Shown here: piece by piece, positions 59,171 to 64,000 of the stretch
Position numbering within the stretch: the stretch's first letter is position 1
Layout: every line of letters starts with the position of its first letter
Source: Setophaga petechia
Taxonomy: Eukaryota > Chordata > Aves > Passeriformes > Parulidae
Assembly (NCBI GenBank): GCA_024362935.1
Contig: JANCRA010000019.1
Location: 92,001 to 156,000, forward strand
Direction: 5' to 3'
DNA length: 64,000 bases
Program-made: the position numbers and the translations under genes
Notes under the pieces: generated by a model
Databases searched by the model: none
Told to the model about the DNA's origin: nothing
Seen by the model: only the letters and a program-made list of their open reading frames with translations

Positions 59171-61362
59171 AACGAATGCGAATGGTATTATGTGGTAAGT
59201 GAATCATACGGATTATGGACCAAGGACTACATAATTAAACATGTAAGGTATCAAGGTAAAGTACCAGAATACATAAAGAGGATAATTTCTTTAGTCAGCA
59301 AATGGGCAATAACAGGAAAGAATTTTTGTCTTGGGATAGTGAGCAGTTGTATAAACATATGATGCAAAGGCTTTTTCAAATAGACATAACATTGCCATAT
59401 GTTCCATCAAAAAACTGCAGAGGGACTTGGGAAAATCAGAATGATTTAAGAGGGACTATACACATTTCTGCCACCACTTGGTTAGCTGAACACAGGCAGC
59501 CAAAGGTAAGGAGTGCTGTTAAACAAGGGCATGTAAAGAGACCAGAGTGTGCCCCAGAGATTCTCGCGCTGAGATAATGAAAGCTCTCAAATGTCACCAC
59601 AGAACTGAAGCTCTCCTTAAAAAGTGGCAGAGAGACCATGCTTTCTCTAGGTGCTGGGAGCTGACATTGCATATGGGATAGCTCTTCCCAGTGGACTCAA
59701 GAAGCCCATTAAAGTGGCTGGCTATGATTGGAATTATAGCAACTGCAGCAGCTGAGACACACTGAGGTTCAAACTGATTTGCAGAAAAGAGCTGTGACAG
59801 GTTGAAGGTCCAGGGAGCAAATGTATTGTACTTGCTGAATTTTGACATATAAGCAAAAAACAAAGGAGAGATTTGAAACACTTACACTTTTCATTTTCTC
59901 GAGAAGCTTGCATTTTGGCATTAACAAAAGAGGACGCCTGTGTGGTACCCTATAGTCAGAGGAAATGCTGCTAAGCAGCCCCTTGGGGGAAAGATTCTCC
60001 CAGACACCTGTCCTCAGGGAACAGGAATCAAGCATCCCAATGTCCTCACTCTCCCAAGCAGCTCCAATGTGGCTATAGGGTGATATTGAAATGGTTTGGT
60101 TTGAATCAAGACCTGGTTTTGGATATTTCCTCTCAGGTACAGAGCCCTGCAAACAGCATTAACCATCAGCTAAAATCTGTCTCCTCTGATAGATTCTTCT
60201 CTAATAGGTGTGAAGATCCAGCTTCCAAAATCCCTGAGACTAATTTCATGTCTCAGAGGGACTATTACAATCAAAAAGAGAAAAATTCAGGAGCTTCTTC
60301 ATCTTCTGACCATATATTCTGCCTGTAAAGACCAGTCTAGTTAACAGGTGGCACTGACAGATCATGATCCAAACAGCTGCGAGAGAAACAGTCTGGAGCG
60401 TTGGAAATAGTTACCCATTTGGGGAATGGGTTTTTTTTCCCCCTATATTGAAACATTAATTGATTCTTTTATATTCAGAGGCTATTTTCACTTATCCCAG
60501 ACACTTAACAGAAAAATAAAAAAGAAATAATGAGGAGTTTTGATGTAAAAACACATATAGCCATAAAACAGGTTGATTAACTTGCAGACTTTAAAAAATT
60601 AATGTCCAATGGAAGGAACTGCTGACTGGTTAAATTAGATCTACTTATTACAGCACTACACCAGAAACTAAATTAATTTTAAGCTTCAGAATGAAAATTT
60701 TATTTTTAATTTTTGTGGGTTGTGGAGTTGGAGGAACTGGATACTTGGGAAATTAAAAGTCCTCTATTTATCATAGGCTAGATGCAGTGCAGCCAGCCAT
60801 AATACAGGTTTTTCTCTTAGTGCAAAATCGTTTGACAGTTAAAATAGAAGACCTGTCATGAATTCTTGTGCAGATATAACATTTTCATGATAGTGTAAAC
60901 TTGCAAATAAGAACTCATCTCAGATGTAAACACTTTAACCAAGATTACAGGAAATCTACAAATCATTCTGAAGTTACAGATACTTACAAATGTTCTTTGA
61001 AGAGTAGATTTGTTCTTCAGTGAGAAAGCTGGTCATTACCATGTCACTTCCCAGCATTTATATGTAGACAAGAAAAAAATCTGACCTTTGGAGACTGCAA
61101 ACATCAAGGACAAAGGAATTTTATTCTGGCATAAACCCTTGAAATATCAGACTTCTTTCTCCATAATTTCTTGACAGATTTAAAGTGAGAAAATAAGCTT
61201 TACCTAGGATATCCATTCATCAAAGAGTGATGGGAGGTTACATGAAGCTATGACAGATGATTTGTCTATAGGGATAGGTTCCATCTTCCACTTTCACTTA
61301 GAGCAGCCCATGGTCACCTCATTGGTGAGGGAAGGGAGATGAGTCAACATGAGCTCCATGCG

Positions 61363-61480
61363 TAAACAAAAAACAAAATGAATGAACAAAACAATCCCAA
61401 AACCTTAAACTTATGCCAAATAAAGTGAGTAAGCAAAAAAAGAAAAGAAAAAAATAAAAAAAGTCAACAAAAAATACTGG
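61363..61480 (+). repeat. A-rich low-complexity tract
   Basis: Over about 115 bases A predominates, with repeated caaaaa, gaatgaac and aaaaagaaaag units. The minus-strand frame at 61319-61516 is phenylalanine-rich because of this tract. No SINE or processed transcript body could be recognised next to it. Confidence 0.8.
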
Positions 61481-62598
61481 ACCGGACAAGAAGATAGCTC
61501 TCCAAGAGAACTGCAAAGACCTAAACTATTTCAAATTACTTTGATCTTTCTTATCTTCCCTCTGGGTGGAGTTAGAGCCTTCGTGGATTTTAATCTTTTG
61601 TCTGCAAAGCATTTCTTTTGTTATTGAGGTGGTATGATGTTTGTAAGGTAGCATTGTTGCAGGGCTGTGTGGAGGGGATGCCAAGTGCACTCTGTAGGGG
61701 TATAGCCCCAGTGACCAAGGAGCCCTTCTGACTCCCATGAATAACAATCATTCCACTTCCACTCTCCAAGCAAAACAGAGGCTTTGCTGGGACACTGCCT
61801 CTGAGCCTCCAACAGATATTTTTCAATCATTAATATTTTAAGAGGTCCTGCAAGGCCTTGAATGTACAGGCTAAGAAGAGGCCAGCATTCCCTTTCCTCC
61901 CCTATCAGACCCTAGAAGGAAGGTACCTGTTACACCTGCCTCAAACCCTGTTTGTTAAATGTCACCACTGAAAAGCAGACAGGGTTAGATCACTTCTTAT
62001 TTAATGCTTAGTCTTCTGCTGGCAGCACCAGTGGCACAGCTGAGTGACAGCTACAGCATGTCATTTAAATACTTGCAAGGGGATTTGAGCGAGGCCAGGT
62101 GATCAGGTAATATTAACAACTTTCGGTCACTATCTAATCAGGGCTGGATCCAGACCTGTGACTGACAGATTTTTAATTGCTAGTCTCCTAAGTCATACAG
62201 TTCTCTCTCACTGGGAGGTGTTACCTTCAGCTCTTACTATGATGGATAAGGGCAAATTCTATACTGTTAAAAAAAATCTTTTTATGTAGATATCTAAAGT
62301 GTTGCTTTGTCTATTTGATTTACGGGGACTCTTTTTTTACAGTAAGAATGAAAAAGATAAAAATATTGAAATAATATACTTTCCAAAAAGAAAGAAAAAT
62401 AGAAGTATATCTATGTGAGTGTACATCTTTATTTGAAATCATACTGTTCTCTCTTGATTTACTGCAAAAATAAAGAACATAAGAATGCAGGAGAAGTCTA
62501 TCATGCCTCACCTCTTTTGCTTTCGAGTTTCTATTTGCTCCTTTATTTTCCATACTTTAAAATCTCATTTAACATTCTCTTGAGAAGGAGAGCACAAG

Positions 62599-62664
62599 AT
62601 TACAATCTAACGATTGTAATGAGAATGGGTTACGTTTGTGCCATTTCCCATTTTCATTACAATC
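62599..62664. promoter_or_regulatory. Three inverted/direct copies of ATTACAATC (speculative protein-binding cluster)
   Basis: Attacaatc at 62599-62607 and gattgtaat at 62612-62620 form a perfect 9-bp inverted repeat around taac. A third copy, attacaatc, lies at 62656-62664. The ACAAT/ATTGT core matches the loose recognition sequence of SOX HMG-box factors. The arrangement is visible directly; a regulatory role is a guess. Confidence 0.3.
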
Positions 62665-63724
62665 TTTGTGGCAAGAGTAATGTAACAGAATTTTTAATGT
62701 CTTATATATTGCATGAACATTTTTTTTTTCAGCAAGCTCCTGCTACATTTCAATGGATGATGCTGTTGCAGAACATTGCAACTTTGATCTTTTTATAGCT
62801 TGCATTATGATCACATTGGCAATTTAACCCACTTCCCCAAAGTGGGAAATATTTTGATATACAGCTTGCTGCTACAAAAGCCAGTCATCTACACATACTG
62901 TACATGCCTAGAAAATTGTTTTCCCCAAAATCCCAGCTGTGGCTGAGTACAAGATACTGACATCACCAAAGATGTGTGCTTCTCTGAGTGGTACTACGGG
63001 AATTGTAGATTGCAGAATCTGAGCAGAAGAAGAGAGCAGTTTGTTTCCTGAAAGGTACAAACAGCTCTTGGAGAGAAGTGTGTTTTGTGTGTTAGGTATG
63101 GCACTGATTTTTCAGAATGTATAAACCTTTCTAGAAAGCTTCTCATAGTGATCAACAGCTAGGGAAAAAATAGGTGATGGACCAGGACAAATTTTCTATA
63201 AAAAGGGATCAGAATGAGTTTGGAAGAGAGCCAGTGGTTTAAGCTATGCTATAGAAGCAGCAGGCACCACCTAGCAGTTTGTCTGGATTTGTTAATGCAA
63301 ATGGTTAACATGAGTGATTCTTAACACAGGAGCTAACTAGGGGGAAAGAGAAGTGTGCTGGAATAGCTACCTCAAGGGCAACATCCCTGAGAAGATCTGT
63401 GCTGACCTTGGGTGACCAGAAAGGCTTCAAAGGGAAAGGCATCTACAGCTAATGGGGAGATCTTCCTCAAATTCCTTGTCTACTTCTATGGGGCAAGAAG
63501 AGAATGATGGCCTTAATAAAAAGCTGAGCTATCCTCAGGCTTATATCATGGAGGGGTGCAGAGTCACACCAGCCTCAGATTGAGTGGGTGGTGAAGGCCA
63601 TGCTCCAGGTGCACCAAAGAGAGTAAGCATGGGGGTGTGGATTAGCACTGATTTGACTGGGTATGGGTGGCTCTACCCTTTAGTGACTGGAAACACTTCC
63701 CTTTTAGAAAATACAGCCTGATGG

Positions 63725-63740
63725 AAAAAAAAAAAAAAAA
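63725..63740 (+). repeat. Poly(A) run of 16
   Basis: Sixteen consecutive A residues followed by further A-rich sequence (ggcaaaacaataaaacc). No recognisable retroposon body precedes it. Confidence 0.9.
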
Positions 63741-64000
63741 GGCAAAACAATAAAACCAGAGAAAACTTAGAGAGATGAACAGGCTTGAATTTGAGCATAA
63801 ACTTAACCTCTGGCCAGTACTATATATTCTATTGATGTATACATCTTGTCAATGAATAGAGACAAATTATATTGAACTTTAAAATAATAAAATTTTGAGA
63901 GTAGCACCTCCTTGCAGCATAAGAAGAGAAGACAATGTCAGCATATCTTTGAGACAGCCTGCCTTTGGCAAATTTGTGTTCCTGCTTAAGAAGCTTTATT

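Larger units (their letters stand above)
54607..64000. other. Unique AT-rich non-coding DNA to the window end
   Basis: No gene, RNA gene or nameable mobile element could be supported in 9.4 kb. Frames such as minus 56892-57224, plus 58683-59015, minus 59769-60152 and plus 62415-62798 are about 110-130 codons long, AT-driven and motif-free. A-rich tracts and an inverted-repeat cluster near 62.6 kb are listed separately. Confidence 0.55.

Noticed and set aside
59302..59577. 91-codon plus-strand frame as a decayed retroelement protein
   Set aside because: Composition is mildly protein-like, but no catalytic motif or zinc knuckle is present and no neighbouring element parts were found.

Overview
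This window looks like intergenic or intronic DNA from a bird. The main evidence is the interspersed repeats. Four fragments carry the 3' end of avian-type CR1 (chicken repeat 1) LINEs (20940-21201, 25063-25330, 43355-43550, 51254-51690), with the phrasing characteristic of bird copies. Two more diverged fragments (7025-7395, 42715-43335) look like old amniote CR1 relics. Much older MIR/L2-type remnants (10845-11022, 39440-39512, 41696-41775, 50390-50560) fit the slowly decaying repeat landscape of archosaur genomes. Base composition is AT-rich and CpG-poor, ORFs are short, and there are no operons or ribosome-binding sites, so this is not a prokaryotic or organelle sequence.

No protein-coding gene, tRNA, rRNA or CRISPR array could be supported. 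Nearly all open frames are under 130 codons, overlap one another on both strands and show no family motif. The longest (229 codons, minus strand, 53917-54606) lies in a locally GC-richer stretch and has no recognisable domain. Two places, 21742-22431 (plus) and 38210-38790 (minus), have broken frames that look slightly more protein-like than the background. I could not assign either to a family.

Layout: 1-7 kb, unique AT-rich DNA with simple T/G and poly(A) tracts; 7-11 kb, an old CR1, a Z-DNA-prone stretch and a MIR-like SINE; 11-20.9 kb, mostly unique DNA with a 22-bp perfect palindrome (13.5 kb), a local imperfect duplication (16.3 kb) and possible conserved non-coding blocks; 20.9-25.3 kb, two CR1 fragments flanking the unassigned broken ORFs; 25-37 kb, unique DNA with a 93-bp foldback (29.1 kb), a G-rich polypurine tract (27.8 kb) and candidate conserved blocks at 32.6 and 34.1-35 kb; 37-43.5 kb, a template-switch-like palindrome, a GC-richer block, MIR/L2 relics and an old CR1 beside a younger CR1; 43.5-64 kb, mostly unique AT-rich DNA with a MIR-like SINE and CR1 near 51 kb, a strong G-quadruplex motif at 54.1 kb and A-rich tracts.

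I did not find a convincing previously undescribed biological system. The most distinctive structures not explained by ordinary repeats are the 93-bp foldback with a second hairpin 48 bp downstream, the E-box-centred palindrome and the 37.7 kb inverted/direct repeat. All repeat calls were made by eye from remembered family sequence, without alignment.
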